Assembly (NCBI GenBank): GCA_016788295.1
Contig: JAEUSY010000002.1
Location: 1-64,000, forward strand
DNA from: Flavobacteriales bacterium
GTDB lineage: Bacteria; Bacteroidota; Bacteroidia; Flavobacteriales_F; PHOS-HE28
Length of the DNA: 64,000 nt
Direction: 5' to 3'
The notes under the pieces were generated by a model. It worked only from the letters and a program-made list of their open reading frames with translations, ran no database searches and had not been told where the DNA came from. The position numbers were made by a program, and so were the translations under genes. Below, in pieces: positions 53,670 through 63,678 of this stretch (position 1 is its first letter; the number at the start of each line of letters is the position of its first letter).

Positions 53670-54308
53670 CTATGCCCAACCCTTACGAACAGCGAGCGCG
53701 ACCGCTTCATTCACGCTGTGAACACGCAGCTTCACGTACACATTGCTCACATGGCGGTTCACTGTGGCATAGGAGAGATTGAGGTCGGATGCGATCCTCT
53801 TGTAGGTATGACCTTTCACCAGTAACGCCAGGATCTCATTCTCCCTTGGCGAGAGTTTGAAGTCCTCATTGTTCTGTTTGGTATCGCGTGCACCATCGAC
53901 CATGCGTAGCACTCTGCGCGCGACGCTGGGCGACATGGGAGCACCACCTTCCATGGCTTCCCTGATCCCTTGGATGAGGCGCTCGGGATCGGTCTGCTTC
54001 AGGAAGTAACCGTCGGCACCAGCGCGAATGGCAGCGAAGATGCGATCGTCATCCTCGATCACGGTAAGCATCACAATGCGCAGATCCTTGAACCGCGCAC
54101 GGAGAATGGCCACGGCTTTGATCCCATCGACCACTGGCATGTCGATGTCCATGAGCACCAGGTCGGGAGAGCAGGTCTCAACATCCTCCGTGACCTTGTG
54201 AGCCGAGTTGTACGCACCCACCACGCCAAGGCCATCGGCCGCATTGAGCACGGCGCTCAGTGCATCGCGCTGCTCCCGGTTATCCTCGAATATGGCGATC
54301 TTGATCAT
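53670..54308 (-). CDS. NarL/FixJ-type response regulator
   Basis: 212 residues. The receiver domain has the acidic pair in IFEDN, phospho-acceptor Asp54 in LVLMDIDMPVVDG, the Thr in MLTVIED and the Lys in YFLKQTD. The C-terminal LuxR-type HTH shows LSPRENEILALLVKGHTYKRIASDL and YATVNRHVSNVYVKLRV. It probably binds DNA after phosphorylation by the adjacent sensor kinase (54377-57484), whose gene lies 68 nt upstream on the same strand. ATG codons at 54308 and 54314 are equally possible; 54308 fits the family start. Confidence 0.93.
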   Translation of the reverse strand: MIKIAIFEDNREQRDALSAVLNAADGLGVVGAYNSAHKVTEDVETCSPDLVLMDIDMPVVDGIKAVAILRARFKDLRIVMLTVIEDDDRIFAAIRAGADGYFLKQTDPERLIQGIREAMEGGAPMSPSVARRVLRMVDGARDTKQNNEDFKLSPRENEILALLVKGHTYKRIASDLNLSYATVNRHVSNVYVKLRVHSVNEAVALAVRKGWA

Positions 54309-54376
54309 GGCCATGGTTGTTTAACGACAGCGCAAAGATCAGTGCGCCGGACCGCGACTTCGCTCACTACATCCAC

Positions 54377-57300
54377 TCATTCATCCTTGGGTGTGAAGTG
54401 CAGCACGACCCGGGTTCCCGAGGGTTCCCGCTTTGATACCTGCACCTCGCCGCCGATATCCTGTGCTCTGCGCGCCATGTTGCCGAGGCCATTACCACCG
54501 AGCGAAGCGCCTTGGGTGGTCACCTCCACGAGTCCGATACCATCGTCCTCCACCTGAAGTTCCAATACCCCGTTGGTCAGTTCCATAGCGACCGAAATGT
54601 GCCGACACTTGCTGTGCCGGACCGCGTTGCTCACGGCTTCCTTGAAGATGAGGTAAAGGTTCTTGCGTTGGTCCATGGCAAGCCTGCGTGTAAGCGGCCT
54701 TACATTGACGGAGAAGGTCAACTCCATGCCGGCGGCCTCGCAAAGCGGTTCGGCGTAGGCCCGCATCCGGTCCACGAGATCCTCCATGGAATCGTGGTCG
54801 CTGTTCACGCTCCATACGATATCATTCATGCTTTCCATGGCGCGCTTGCTGTTGTCCTTTACGCGTTGGAGCATTTCCGCGGCGAACTCTGGCAGCGAAC
54901 CCGTGTGCTTGCTCACTGCTGAGCTGAAGAGCACGATACTGCTCAGGTTGCTGCCCACCTCATCATGCAGGTCGGTGGCGATGCGATCGCGCATGCGGAT
55001 CATGCGGCGGAGCTGCTCTTCGCGGTAGCGCATCAAAGCGAACACGCCGGTGGCGACCACCAGACCGAACAATGCGATGGACCACCATCGCAAATGCAAG
55101 GGCCGAACGCGCGTGATCGGCACCTGTACCTCTTCGGTCCACCGACCTTCTGCATCCTGTGCCTTGACGCGGAGAAGATGGTCCCCGTAGGGCAGTGCGG
55201 TCAAGCGAAGGGAGGATCCCCGCTGGAGGTTCCAATCGATGTCGATGCCGTCTATGCGCCACGCATAGGTGAGCAATGCGGGGTCCTCGTAACTGAGCAA
55301 GGCCACATCAATGGAAATGAAACGGTCCTTGGGCTCCATGCGGACCGGAATACCGGCAAGCAGGTCCGAAGTAAGGTCTTCCAAGCGGTCACCCTCCTCG
55401 CGTTGAAGCTTGATGCTCTTGAGAACGAGCGGTGCAGCTATCGAGGTCAAAGGCTCCAGGAGGTCGTCCGGGTGGAAGGCCGTGATGCCGTTGAGACCGC
55501 CGAAGTACATGCGCCCATCGGGACCTTGCGCGTAGGCCAGCCGGTTGAACTCATCGAAGCCCAGCCCATCCGCGGTGGTGTACACTTTCACATCCCCCGA
55601 GGTGGCATGGTAACGCACCAGCCCATTGTCCGTCGGCATCCATAGGTGTCCCTTGCGGTCGGGCAGTATGGCATGTATACTGGCCGTGGGGAATCCCTCG
55701 GCACGACCCACCTTACGCAACAAGCCTGCGTTCGGGTCCCAGCGCAACAAGCCTTGACTGCCCGTGCCCAACCAGAACTGCCCGGAGCTGTCGCGATACG
55801 CGAAACGGATGTCGTCCGTCGGCAGGTGATGTTTGTCGGTGACCGGAGCGCCCGACCACCAGCGTTGTTGCATGTGCCCTTGAAGGTCCACCATGAACAG
55901 TCCGGCGTTCGTCGAGGCGAGGATCCGGTCCGCATCCACGCGGAACAGATGGGCGATCCAGGCGCGATCCAGATCGGCGCTACCGCTTGCCACGATGGTG
56001 GACGTGTCTCCCAGCGTATGGGTGCGCCGTAGGCCCCAGATAAGACCCAGCATGTGCGCCCCGTTCTCCAAGGGCAACGCGGACCAAGTAGCGTAATAAC
56101 GCGGTAATGTTTCCGCAGCTGTGATCACACGATACCGTTGCCCGCTCGCATCCTGATGGATCAGGCGGTCGAGCTCGCACCGTGCTATTCCACCTGCGCC
56201 ATCGCCGGTGATATCCCCCCGGAAGCCACCGATCTCTTCGCGATCCAGCACTTCACCGGTACGGGGGTCGATGATCCAATAGCCGCTGGACTCGGTGTTC
56301 ACGTGAAGGCGTCCGCCCTGCACCTCCATGCCCCGGATGCGATGCTCGCCCATGGTCGTCGTGGAACCGCTCCAGAGAAAGCGATCGAAGCGGTCGGGTC
56401 GCATGTTCACTTGGATCAGTCCGAACTCCCCCGCGATCCAAAGGTTCCCGATCCGGTCGCGCAGTGCATCCATCTGCCCCAGGTCGGACGTGCTTGTTAC
56501 ATCCTGCAGATCGAACACGATCGGCATGGTCTCCGGATCATCCCTTTCGTGCATGCGGCGGATGCTCGTACCCACTAGCCAGAGGTCGTCGGTGAGCTTC
56601 ATGCGGAAGACGTTCCGGGCATCGTTGTAGACCAGCGCCCGGGTGACCGGGGTCGGTAACACGTTCAGAACGGTGTCCGCTGGTACCCACCAGTTGTGCA
56701 ACGCGGGACCTCCTTTGAGGAGCGCATAAGTCCCCGACGCATGTACGGGTCTTAGCGGATAGTGGTCCGTACCCCGGTCGGTGATGAATGCGACGGTCGC
56801 ATCCGTGCGCAAGGTCTGGCGAGCTTCGGACGAGGAAGGTCCCGTTCGTAGGTCCAAGCGGATGAGCTCCACCGGCCAGTCCACGCCGGGTTTCAGGTGG
56901 CACGAGCACCAGAGCTGGGTGCCAACGTCCATGCGCAGCTGTTCGATCCAACCGCTGCAGTCTATGGGTGCTGAACGGATGCCGTCCTCCTTCTTGCCGT
57001 ACCAATGGAGGTGTCGGGTGGTGGCGAACACGATGGTCCCATCCTCCATGCGGATAAGGTCGTTCACTTTTCCGGAGCTCGCTGGAGGCGCGCTTCCCAG
57101 GTAGGCCGTGAACGATGAGACCTTCAGCGTGATGGGGTCGAGCACCTCCAGCACCCCGTTGGTGTAGCAGAGGATGAGCATGCCGTGGAGGTCGCAGACC
57201 ACATGGCGTACAGCGTCATTGCCCAATCCTTCACTGGTGGTGAGGGTCATGAACCCATCGCCATCGAAGCGCGCCAGCCCCTGTGGTGTACCGAGCCAGA

Positions 57301-57484
57301 TGAACCCACGTTGGTCCTGTGCGATCGAATTGACCACCCGGTGGGGCAGACCCTCCTTGGTGGTGAAGTGGCGTGCGGTGAAGAGCGGGTCGCGTGCTGA
57401 GGTTGCTTCGGCAAGCGGACGGGCTTGTGCTGCGAGTGCGAACGGCAGCGTGTAAAGCAACAGGAGTAAAGGCCAAACAGGCAT
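54377..57484 (-). CDS. Propeller-type sensor histidine kinase (two-component regulator propeller, Y_Y_Y, HisKA_3)
   Basis: 1035 residues (an ATG at 57499 adds five). A signal/anchor (VWPLLLLLYTLPFALAAQ) is followed by a long periplasmic region with two-component regulator propeller repeats (HRVVNSIAQDQRGFIWLGTPQGLARFDG, DRIGNLWIAGEFGLIQ, DRKGHLWMPTDNGLVRY) and a Y_Y_Y-like domain (LTYAWRIDGIDIDWNLQ). Then come a membrane helix (WWSIALFGLVVATGVFALM), the HisKA_3 H-box (ATDLHDEVGSNLSSIVLF, His near residue 840) and a HATPase domain (NLYLIFKEAVSNAVRHS, DDGIGLVE). It lacks a fused receiver, so it works with the separate NarL-type regulator. The divergent T9SS repeat gene at 57640 is a possible target. 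Confidence 0.93.
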   Translation of the reverse strand: MPVWPLLLLLYTLPFALAAQARPLAEATSARDPLFTARHFTTKEGLPHRVVNSIAQDQRGFIWLGTPQGLARFDGDGFMTLTTSEGLGNDAVRHVVCDLHGMLILCYTNGVLEVLDPITLKVSSFTAYLGSAPPASSGKVNDLIRMEDGTIVFATTRHLHWYGKKEDGIRSAPIDCSGWIEQLRMDVGTQLWCSCHLKPGVDWPVELIRLDLRTGPSSSEARQTLRTDATVAFITDRGTDHYPLRPVHASGTYALLKGGPALHNWWVPADTVLNVLPTPVTRALVYNDARNVFRMKLTDDLWLVGTSIRRMHERDDPETMPIVFDLQDVTSTSDLGQMDALRDRIGNLWIAGEFGLIQVNMRPDRFDRFLWSGSTTTMGEHRIRGMEVQGGRLHVNTESSGYWIIDPRTGEVLDREEIGGFRGDITGDGAGGIARCELDRLIHQDASGQRYRVITAAETLPRYYATWSALPLENGAHMLGLIWGLRRTHTLGDTSTIVASGSADLDRAWIAHLFRVDADRILASTNAGLFMVDLQGHMQQRWWSGAPVTDKHHLPTDDIRFAYRDSSGQFWLGTGSQGLLRWDPNAGLLRKVGRAEGFPTASIHAILPDRKGHLWMPTDNGLVRYHATSGDVKVYTTADGLGFDEFNRLAYAQGPDGRMYFGGLNGITAFHPDDLLEPLTSIAAPLVLKSIKLQREEGDRLEDLTSDLLAGIPVRMEPKDRFISIDVALLSYEDPALLTYAWRIDGIDIDWNLQRGSSLRLTALPYGDHLLRVKAQDAEGRWTEEVQVPITRVRPLHLRWWSIALFGLVVATGVFALMRYREEQLRRMIRMRDRIATDLHDEVGSNLSSIVLFSSAVSKHTGSLPEFAAEMLQRVKDNSKRAMESMNDIVWSVNSDHDSMEDLVDRMRAYAEPLCEAAGMELTFSVNVRPLTRRLAMDQRKNLYLIFKEAVSNAVRHSKCRHISVAMELTNGVLELQVEDDGIGLVEVTTQGASLGGNGLGNMARRAQDIGGEVQVSKREPSGTRVVLHFTPKDE

Positions 57485-57639
57485 GCTGCAAGGTATCATC
57501 GACTCAGTTCACCCGCACATGCTGGTGCGCGCGATGAGTGGATGTAGCCATGCGCTTGAATGGATCCAACGATTGATGTACAGCGCTTGTCGAACCTGCT
57601 TTGCACGGTCAACACCATGGACGAAAAACCCCTTGTACG

Positions 57640-60600
57640 ATGAACCACCGATCACTTCGCCGCTATGGCGCGACCCTGCTCCTCGCAGTAGGGGCTCTGT
57701 TCAGCCAAGCGCAGCAATCGGGTTTCCTGAACGGAAGCCCCACACCGGGCGGCACACGCGTGCTTGCCTTCGCCATCACCGAGGCACCCAGCCCCGGATG
57801 CACCGGGCCCTTCGGTATGCAGATCACCGACCCGAGCACACCCTGGGGCCAGAACTACGGCGGGGTAAGCTCCTACTTCACCCTACCAGCGGGCAATGGC
57901 TCGCAGACTTTCCAAGCGGCGATCAGCCTTACCAACGTGTTCGGCAATGTGTTCCTGAACAACCAGCCCGTTGTTCAGGTATTCGTTGATGGTCAGTTGT
58001 GCACCACGTGCAACGCCCAGTTCCAATCGTACAACGGATCCACTTACAACGCCAACGCGGCCATCACCATCACCCACCAAGCGGGCCATGCATGGTCCAC
58101 CGATGGCATTCGCGAGTTCGGACTGCGCTTCCGTTTTCCGCCGCAGGTGGCACCTACGTTGGATGTGCGTTTCAAGGCGGTCATGGTGGGTACCAGCTTC
58201 ACGGAGGTGCTCGGTACGTATGATGCGCCCGCCCTTCCCTTGTTCATTCTGCGCGATCCGCCCGGCGGCGATAGCTTCAGCAGCCTATCCATCGGCAGCA
58301 CCACATGCTATGGGAATTCTCGGTCCATGACGGCCGGTAATGAAGAGGGGGGCTACTTCAAGACCAAGCTCGGTGTCGCAGGCGAGGCAGGCTTCATCGT
58401 GACCACTGCCTTCGAGTTCTCCGTGGAGGTCGGAGTCAGCATCAATGCCACCCAAACCACGACCAGCGAGTTCGAATACACCACCTGCATGGAGGTCACG
58501 GAGGAATTCACGACTGCGGACAATGGCACTCCGGATGATGTGTTCATCGGCAATGCGGTGCGCTACAAATACGGCATGGCCACGGTGATCGAGCGCCCCA
58601 CCTGCGGCACGGTGACCAAGGATGCCTACTTCGTTTCCGCACCTGACTCGACCCTGATGGACTACAGCTACACCGAGAGCTACATCCGCGGAACGGTGAT
58701 CCCCCAACTGAACACGCAGATCGCCCTCTTCACCCCGGGTACGACCGCATACAAGAAGGCAGTGAACCAAAGGGATGTCTGGGTCCGCACGCTCGAATTG
58801 AACAATGAGATCAAGGCGACCGCACCGTTGAGCATCATCCGCTCCTTCAATGGAGGAGGCATCGGCGTGGAACACACCCTCACCACGACAACCACTGCAT
58901 CCGCCGCTATCGATTACGAGGTGACCCTTGAAGGAGGCTTGAGCGTGGACCTTGCCCTCGAGGTCGGCGGTTCCGGGGTGTCTGCCGGCGGCAGCGTGAA
59001 GATGCGCAGCGAGTACGGCAATGGGCAGACGAACTCGAACAGTGCCACCAACACCATGTCCTACACCCTCAGGGACCAGGATGTGTTCGACAACTTCTCC
59101 GTGGAAGTGCGCAAGGACAACTACTTCGGCACCTACGCGTTCGTGCTCGACTCGGCCAACTCCCGGACCAGCTGCAGATACGAAGGCGGCTACCAGCTGG
59201 ACCAGCCCAGCCTGTCAGTGGGAACAGCAGGCAACACCTCCATGACCGTGACACAGGCTCCGATCGGTTCCGCGGTCAACTTCCCCCTGATCGTCTGCAA
59301 CAACAGCGACATCACACGCACCTATTACCTGCGGTTCAGTGCCGCCACCAATGCCCAAGGAGCCATCCTGCAGGCATTCGGCAACACGCTCAACTCCAAC
59401 GACAATGGCATTCCGCTGGAACTCACGGCCGGTCAGTGCATCAATACCGTGCTCACACTCACACAGCCAAACGCCGCGATCGTCGACTTCTCCAACATCA
59501 ACCTCTACCTCTACTCACTGTGCGACGAAGAGTACCCCCCGTACATCCGTTCCTATGTTTCCGTATCCGCATTCTTCGGGGCAGGGAACATCGGTAATGT
59601 GTGCGCGCCGGTCAGTGGCCTGGGCACCGTTGAAGGCGACTTCATTGATGGCGTTCGGATCGGGAACATCAACAACACCGGCACGGGTGCGCAAGGTGGG
59701 CCCGCTTATACCAACTACAGCGCCCAGTTCTCCACGCCGCTCTCCAGGAACGGCCAGTACATGGTCTCGGTGACCTCCGGTGCGTACTTCGAGAACAACT
59801 TCGCCGTGTGGATCGACTATGATCGCAATGGCACTTTCTCGCCCACCGAACGTATCGGTTCGTTCACCACGAACACACCCTTCCAAACCGTCAACATCCC
59901 GTTCACGGTCCCCTCGGGCGCGTCGCTCGGGACCACGCTCATGCGCGTGCGGGCATCCTACCTGCCCGGGGAGAACCCGGCCAATATGGATGCCTGCTTC
60001 GCCTATGACTACGGCGAGACCGAGGACTATGGCATCGTGATCAACGGCAACACACCCGTGGATTGTGCGGGAACACCCGGAGGTAATGCCCATCCCGGTA
60101 CCGCTTGCAACGACAACAACCCGCTCACCGGCAACGATACCTGGAACGCCAACTGCCTATGTGTAGGCATACCAGTGGATTGCGCGGGGGTGCCCGGTGG
60201 CACCAATGGACCCGGCACCGCATGTAACGACGGCAACCCCAACACAGCTGGCGACACCTACAACGCCAACTGCCAGTGCGTGGGCCAGGTGATCGACTGC
60301 GCGGGGATCACCGGCGGCAGCGCTCTTCCCGGCACACCCTGTAACGATGGACTGGCATCAACGGGCAACGATACCTGGAACGCCAGCTGCCAGTGCATAG
60401 GCCTATTGATCGACTGCGCAGGCACACCGGGCGGCAACGCCCTGCCCGGCACCGCCTGCAACGATGGCAACCCGCTAAGCACGAACGATGTTTACGACAG
60501 CAACTGCCAATGTGCAGGCACGCTCCCCGTGGATTGCAACGGCGTGCCCGGTGGCCCGGCACAACCAGGCGCCGCATGCGATGATAACAACCCCGCCACA

Positions 60601-61878
60601 GGCAACGATACCTACGGCGCCAACTGCCTGTGCGCTGGGCAGCCCTTGGACTGTGTGGGCATTCCCGGTGGAACCCAAGGACCCGGTACACCCTGCAACG
60701 ATGGCAACCCGCTCACCACGAACGATGCCTTCAACGGCAACTGCGAATGCATCGGCCAACTCACCAACGATTGTGCTGGTGTGCCCGGTGGCAGCGCACA
60801 GCCCGGCACCCCTTGCAACGACGGCAACCCCGATACCGGAAACGATACGTGGAACGCTTTCTGCCAGTGCGCCGGTCAGTTGATCGATTGCACCGGAGCG
60901 GCTGGCGGCATCAACCTGCCGGGCGCACCGTGCAACGATGGCAACCCCAACACCGGCAATGATGTGTACGGCGCCAACTGTGTGTGTGCCGGACTTCCAC
61001 TGGATTGCTTGGGCGTCCCTGGAGGTAATGCAACTGTTGGTTCACCCTGCAACGACGGTAACCCGAACACCACCAACGATGTGTACACGACCAACTGCAA
61101 CTGCGCTGGTACCCTTGCGCTGGACTGCTTGGGTGTACCCGGCGGATCGGCACAGCCCGGCACGCCTTGCAACGATGGCGACCCCAACACAGGCAACGAT
61201 GTGTATGGTGCCGATTGCAACTGCGCCGGTATCCTCATCGACTGCACTGGTGTTGTGGGCGGCAGCGCCCTGCCCGGCTCACCTTGCAACGATGGCGACC
61301 CCTGCACTACGAACGATGCATGGAACAGTACCTGCAACTGCGCTGGAACGCCAGGGACGGTGGGTGCCATCAACACACCTGCCACCGTCGATGCCAACAG
61401 TTCCATCACGTTGTACATCAACCCCATCCCCGGCGCCGTGAGCTATGATTGGGTGCTCCCGAACGATTGGACGAGCACCAATACCAGCACCTTCGTTCTT
61501 GTGGCCGAAGCGGGATCCATACTCGGCGATCGAGAGGTCTGCATCAATGTGAACACCGCTGGATGCACGCTCTCTGGCTGCGAGACCATCACCGTGACCG
61601 GCACTACTGGAGTTGCCGGGAATGATGGGCTTTCTTGGTTCACCGTGCGACCGAACCCCAGCAATGGCCTGTTCGAGCTGGCCCCTGCCGATCTGAACCT
61701 GGCCACCACGGACCTGGTGGTCTTTGACGCCATGGGTCGCGAAGTGCGCCGTTCAACCGTGGTGTTCAACGGAGCGCCGCTCGTGCTGGACCTCAGTACC
61801 GTGGAGACCGGAACGTACTACCTGGTCGCAAAGCGCCAGAACGAACAGCGGATGATGCCCTTGGTGATCACCCGCTGA
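57640..61878 (+). CDS. Large T9SS surface protein with eleven four-cysteine repeats
   Basis: 1412 residues from ATG 57640, with a signal peptide (YGATLLLAVGALFSQAQ). The first ~700 residues are beta-rich and unrecognised (VSINATQTTTSEFEYTTCMEV, VDLALEVGGSGVSAGGSVKM). A GEVED-type domain follows (VWIDYDRNGTFSPTERIGSF ... CFAYDYGETEDYGIVINGN). From about residue 806 to 1237 are eleven ~39-residue repeats of the form DCAGVPGG-x-x-x-PGTPCNDGNPxTGNDxxNxxCxC, each with four cysteines. A last ~170 residues hold an Ig/PKD-like fragment (GAVSYDWVLPNDWTSTNTSTF) and a T9SS domain (FTVRPNPSNGLFELAPADL). It is predicted to be a disulfide-rich surface adhesin or stalk. Confidence 0.85.
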   Translation: MNHRSLRRYGATLLLAVGALFSQAQQSGFLNGSPTPGGTRVLAFAITEAPSPGCTGPFGMQITDPSTPWGQNYGGVSSYFTLPAGNGSQTFQAAISLTNVFGNVFLNNQPVVQVFVDGQLCTTCNAQFQSYNGSTYNANAAITITHQAGHAWSTDGIREFGLRFRFPPQVAPTLDVRFKAVMVGTSFTEVLGTYDAPALPLFILRDPPGGDSFSSLSIGSTTCYGNSRSMTAGNEEGGYFKTKLGVAGEAGFIVTTAFEFSVEVGVSINATQTTTSEFEYTTCMEVTEEFTTADNGTPDDVFIGNAVRYKYGMATVIERPTCGTVTKDAYFVSAPDSTLMDYSYTESYIRGTVIPQLNTQIALFTPGTTAYKKAVNQRDVWVRTLELNNEIKATAPLSIIRSFNGGGIGVEHTLTTTTTASAAIDYEVTLEGGLSVDLALEVGGSGVSAGGSVKMRSEYGNGQTNSNSATNTMSYTLRDQDVFDNFSVEVRKDNYFGTYAFVLDSANSRTSCRYEGGYQLDQPSLSVGTAGNTSMTVTQAPIGSAVNFPLIVCNNSDITRTYYLRFSAATNAQGAILQAFGNTLNSNDNGIPLELTAGQCINTVLTLTQPNAAIVDFSNINLYLYSLCDEEYPPYIRSYVSVSAFFGAGNIGNVCAPVSGLGTVEGDFIDGVRIGNINNTGTGAQGGPAYTNYSAQFSTPLSRNGQYMVSVTSGAYFENNFAVWIDYDRNGTFSPTERIGSFTTNTPFQTVNIPFTVPSGASLGTTLMRVRASYLPGENPANMDACFAYDYGETEDYGIVINGNTPVDCAGTPGGNAHPGTACNDNNPLTGNDTWNANCLCVGIPVDCAGVPGGTNGPGTACNDGNPNTAGDTYNANCQCVGQVIDCAGITGGSALPGTPCNDGLASTGNDTWNASCQCIGLLIDCAGTPGGNALPGTACNDGNPLSTNDVYDSNCQCAGTLPVDCNGVPGGPAQPGAACDDNNPATGNDTYGANCLCAGQPLDCVGIPGGTQGPGTPCNDGNPLTTNDAFNGNCECIGQLTNDCAGVPGGSAQPGTPCNDGNPDTGNDTWNAFCQCAGQLIDCTGAAGGINLPGAPCNDGNPNTGNDVYGANCVCAGLPLDCLGVPGGNATVGSPCNDGNPNTTNDVYTTNCNCAGTLALDCLGVPGGSAQPGTPCNDGDPNTGNDVYGADCNCAGILIDCTGVVGGSALPGSPCNDGDPCTTNDAWNSTCNCAGTPGTVGAINTPATVDANSSITLYINPIPGAVSYDWVLPNDWTSTNTSTFVLVAEAGSILGDREVCINVNTAGCTLSGCETITVTGTTGVAGNDGLSWFTVRPNPSNGLFELAPADLNLATTDLVVFDAMGREVRRSTVVFNGAPLVLDLSTVETGTYYLVAKRQNEQRMMPLVITR
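60058..61350 (+). repeat. Eleven tandem ~117-bp units encoding cysteine repeats
   Basis: The unit begins at codons for D-C-A-G and ends with C-x-C-x-G. Nucleotide identity between units is moderate, with conserved stretches such as tgcaacgatggcaacccc. It is protein-coding and in frame throughout, with no spacer/repeat alternation. Confidence 0.9.
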
Positions 61879-61897
61879 TAGACCCCCTGCTCTCTAT

Positions 61898-61929
61898 ACG
61901 AAGCCCCGTCGCATGCGACGGGGCTTCGT
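61898..61929 (+). terminator. Palindromic terminator hairpin after the repeat protein
   Basis: Perfect 15-bp arms acgaagccccgtcgc / gcgacggggcttcgt with a 2-nt centre, 20 nt after the stop. It is unusual for its length and for the lack of a loop and U-tract. Confidence 0.75.
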
Positions 61930-62158
61930 GCGTTTGTCGACACATGTGGCATGCCGGCCCCTCCTATATTCGACCATCACCATCCCGACCGCATCCGCTA
62001 AGCCACGTTGACCAACGCATACAGACCCCGCCCTTACGTTGGAAACGATCAACACGAATGACCAGTCCAAGGTCTTGTCCAACGCCTTCAAGCAGCGTTC
62101 AAGACGTGTTCAATGTCCAGTTCGTTGACCTTCATCTAATTTCCTGGAACAAAACCAT

Positions 62159-63601
62159 ATGATGCCAACCCTTGCCCACCTCTGCTGCCTCCTGCTCGGC
62201 GTGCTTCCCATGCTTTGTGCAGGACAACAGCAGGCGCACACCTGGTACTTCGGCAACGATGGTGCGGGACTTCATTTCGAAGAGGATTGCAGCGTAACGG
62301 TACTTGCCGACGGACCCATCAACGGCTTCGAGGGGTGTGCCACGGTATCCGATGCACTCACTGGCGAGTACCTGTTCTGTACCAACTCCGCACACGTGTG
62401 GGACCGCAACGGCCAATTCATGACCACATCCCCCTTGGTCACCAACGGCAACACCATCACCCAGGTCACCATCGTTCAAAAACCAGGTTCCGACCATATC
62501 TACTACATCTTCACTTCAGAGGTACAGGCGTCCTCCGGGCAGGGCTATCGTTTCCACGCGGTGGACATGACCTTGAACGACGGCGCTGGTGGCATCGCGT
62601 TCAGGGACAGCATGCTCCATCCGAACCCCGTTACAGAGAAGCTCACCGCCATACGCCATGCGAACGGGACGGACATATGGATACTGGGCCACGAATATGG
62701 GAGCAATGCCTACCTCGCCTTCCTGGTCACTTCCGCCGGCGTGACCACCGCTCCTGTGGTCTCCTCCATCGGCAAGGTTCATAGTGACCTCGGCTCGTCC
62801 GCGTATGATGCTGTCGGTGAATTGAAGGCCTCACCCGACGGATCGAAGGTGGTGGCGGTCACCTTGCACAATCCGGACATCGAGCTCTTCACGTTCAACA
62901 ATGCAACTGGCACCCTGAGCGACCTGATCACGCTTCCAGAGAACGGCGCCTACAATGGTCTCGGCAATGGGAGCGGCCTGTATGGTGCCTCCTTCTCCGC
63001 CAGCGGCAACATGCTCTATGTGGGCCAATGGTTCAGTGCGTCCGCGAACAACGCGCGGCTCCTGCAATACGACCTTTCCTCCAATGATCCATCGGAGATC
63101 ATCGCCTCCCGATCGGAGTTCCCCACTGCCGGCAATCCGTACAGCTTGAAGCTCGCACCGGATGGCAGGATCTACGTGGCCCATGCGGCCATGAGCACAC
63201 ACCTGGGCGTGGTCCACTATCCCGATAGCGCCGGACAGGCCTGCCAGTATGCGGATGACGGTCTTTACCTACAAGGAGGTCATAGCAGCTGGGGCTTGAA
63301 CAACATGATGGAGCAGGTCGGTACCTGCGGCCTCCACACATCCCTGGCTGGGTCGCCCGATGACAGCCCCGTGGTCTCCATCCTACCGAACCCCTTCGCG
63401 GAACAGTTAAGCATCACCCTGAACACGACCGGATATGCCCGGTTCGCACTCTTCGACATGAGCGGAAGAGCGCTCTTGACAACCCCGTTCCAAAGCACCC
63501 TGTCGCTCGATGTGGGCGCTCTTGCCCTGGGCGTGTACCTCTACCACATCACGCTCGGGGACGGACGGACCTTGCAAGGGAAGGTCCTGAAGAATCGATA
63601 A
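62159..63601 (+). CDS. T9SS sorting-domain protein with propeller-like body
   Basis: 480 residues with a signal peptide (LAHLCCLLLGVLPMLCAG). The body (HTWYFGNDGAGLHFEEDCSV, CATVSDALTGEYLFCTNSAHVWDRNG, GELKASPDGSKVVAVTLHNPDIELFTFN, LKLAPDGRIYVAHAAMSTHLGVVHYPD) looks like a beta-propeller common in Bacteroidota secreted proteins, where WYFG-starting domains precede T9SS tails. The last ~75 residues are the sorting domain (VVSILPNPFAEQLSITLN ... YLYHITLGDGRTLQGKVLKNR). No enzyme motif is seen. Start codons ATG 62159 and 62162 are adjacent. Confidence 0.82.
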   Translation: MMPTLAHLCCLLLGVLPMLCAGQQQAHTWYFGNDGAGLHFEEDCSVTVLADGPINGFEGCATVSDALTGEYLFCTNSAHVWDRNGQFMTTSPLVTNGNTITQVTIVQKPGSDHIYYIFTSEVQASSGQGYRFHAVDMTLNDGAGGIAFRDSMLHPNPVTEKLTAIRHANGTDIWILGHEYGSNAYLAFLVTSAGVTTAPVVSSIGKVHSDLGSSAYDAVGELKASPDGSKVVAVTLHNPDIELFTFNNATGTLSDLITLPENGAYNGLGNGSGLYGASFSASGNMLYVGQWFSASANNARLLQYDLSSNDPSEIIASRSEFPTAGNPYSLKLAPDGRIYVAHAAMSTHLGVVHYPDSAGQACQYADDGLYLQGGHSSWGLNNMMEQVGTCGLHTSLAGSPDDSPVVSILPNPFAEQLSITLNTTGYARFALFDMSGRALLTTPFQSTLSLDVGALALGVYLYHITLGDGRTLQGKVLKNR

Positions 63602-63678
63602 CGATAGCTGCGGCGCGCTGCGAAGGGGATACGGGCGCATCCCACCCGCACTATCTTCGTGCGTCAACCCGTACGTCC

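Noticed and set aside
60058..61350. Regular repeats resembling a CRISPR array
   Set aside because: Units of ~117 bp are wholly in frame, have no unique spacers between identical short repeats and encode a cysteine pattern.
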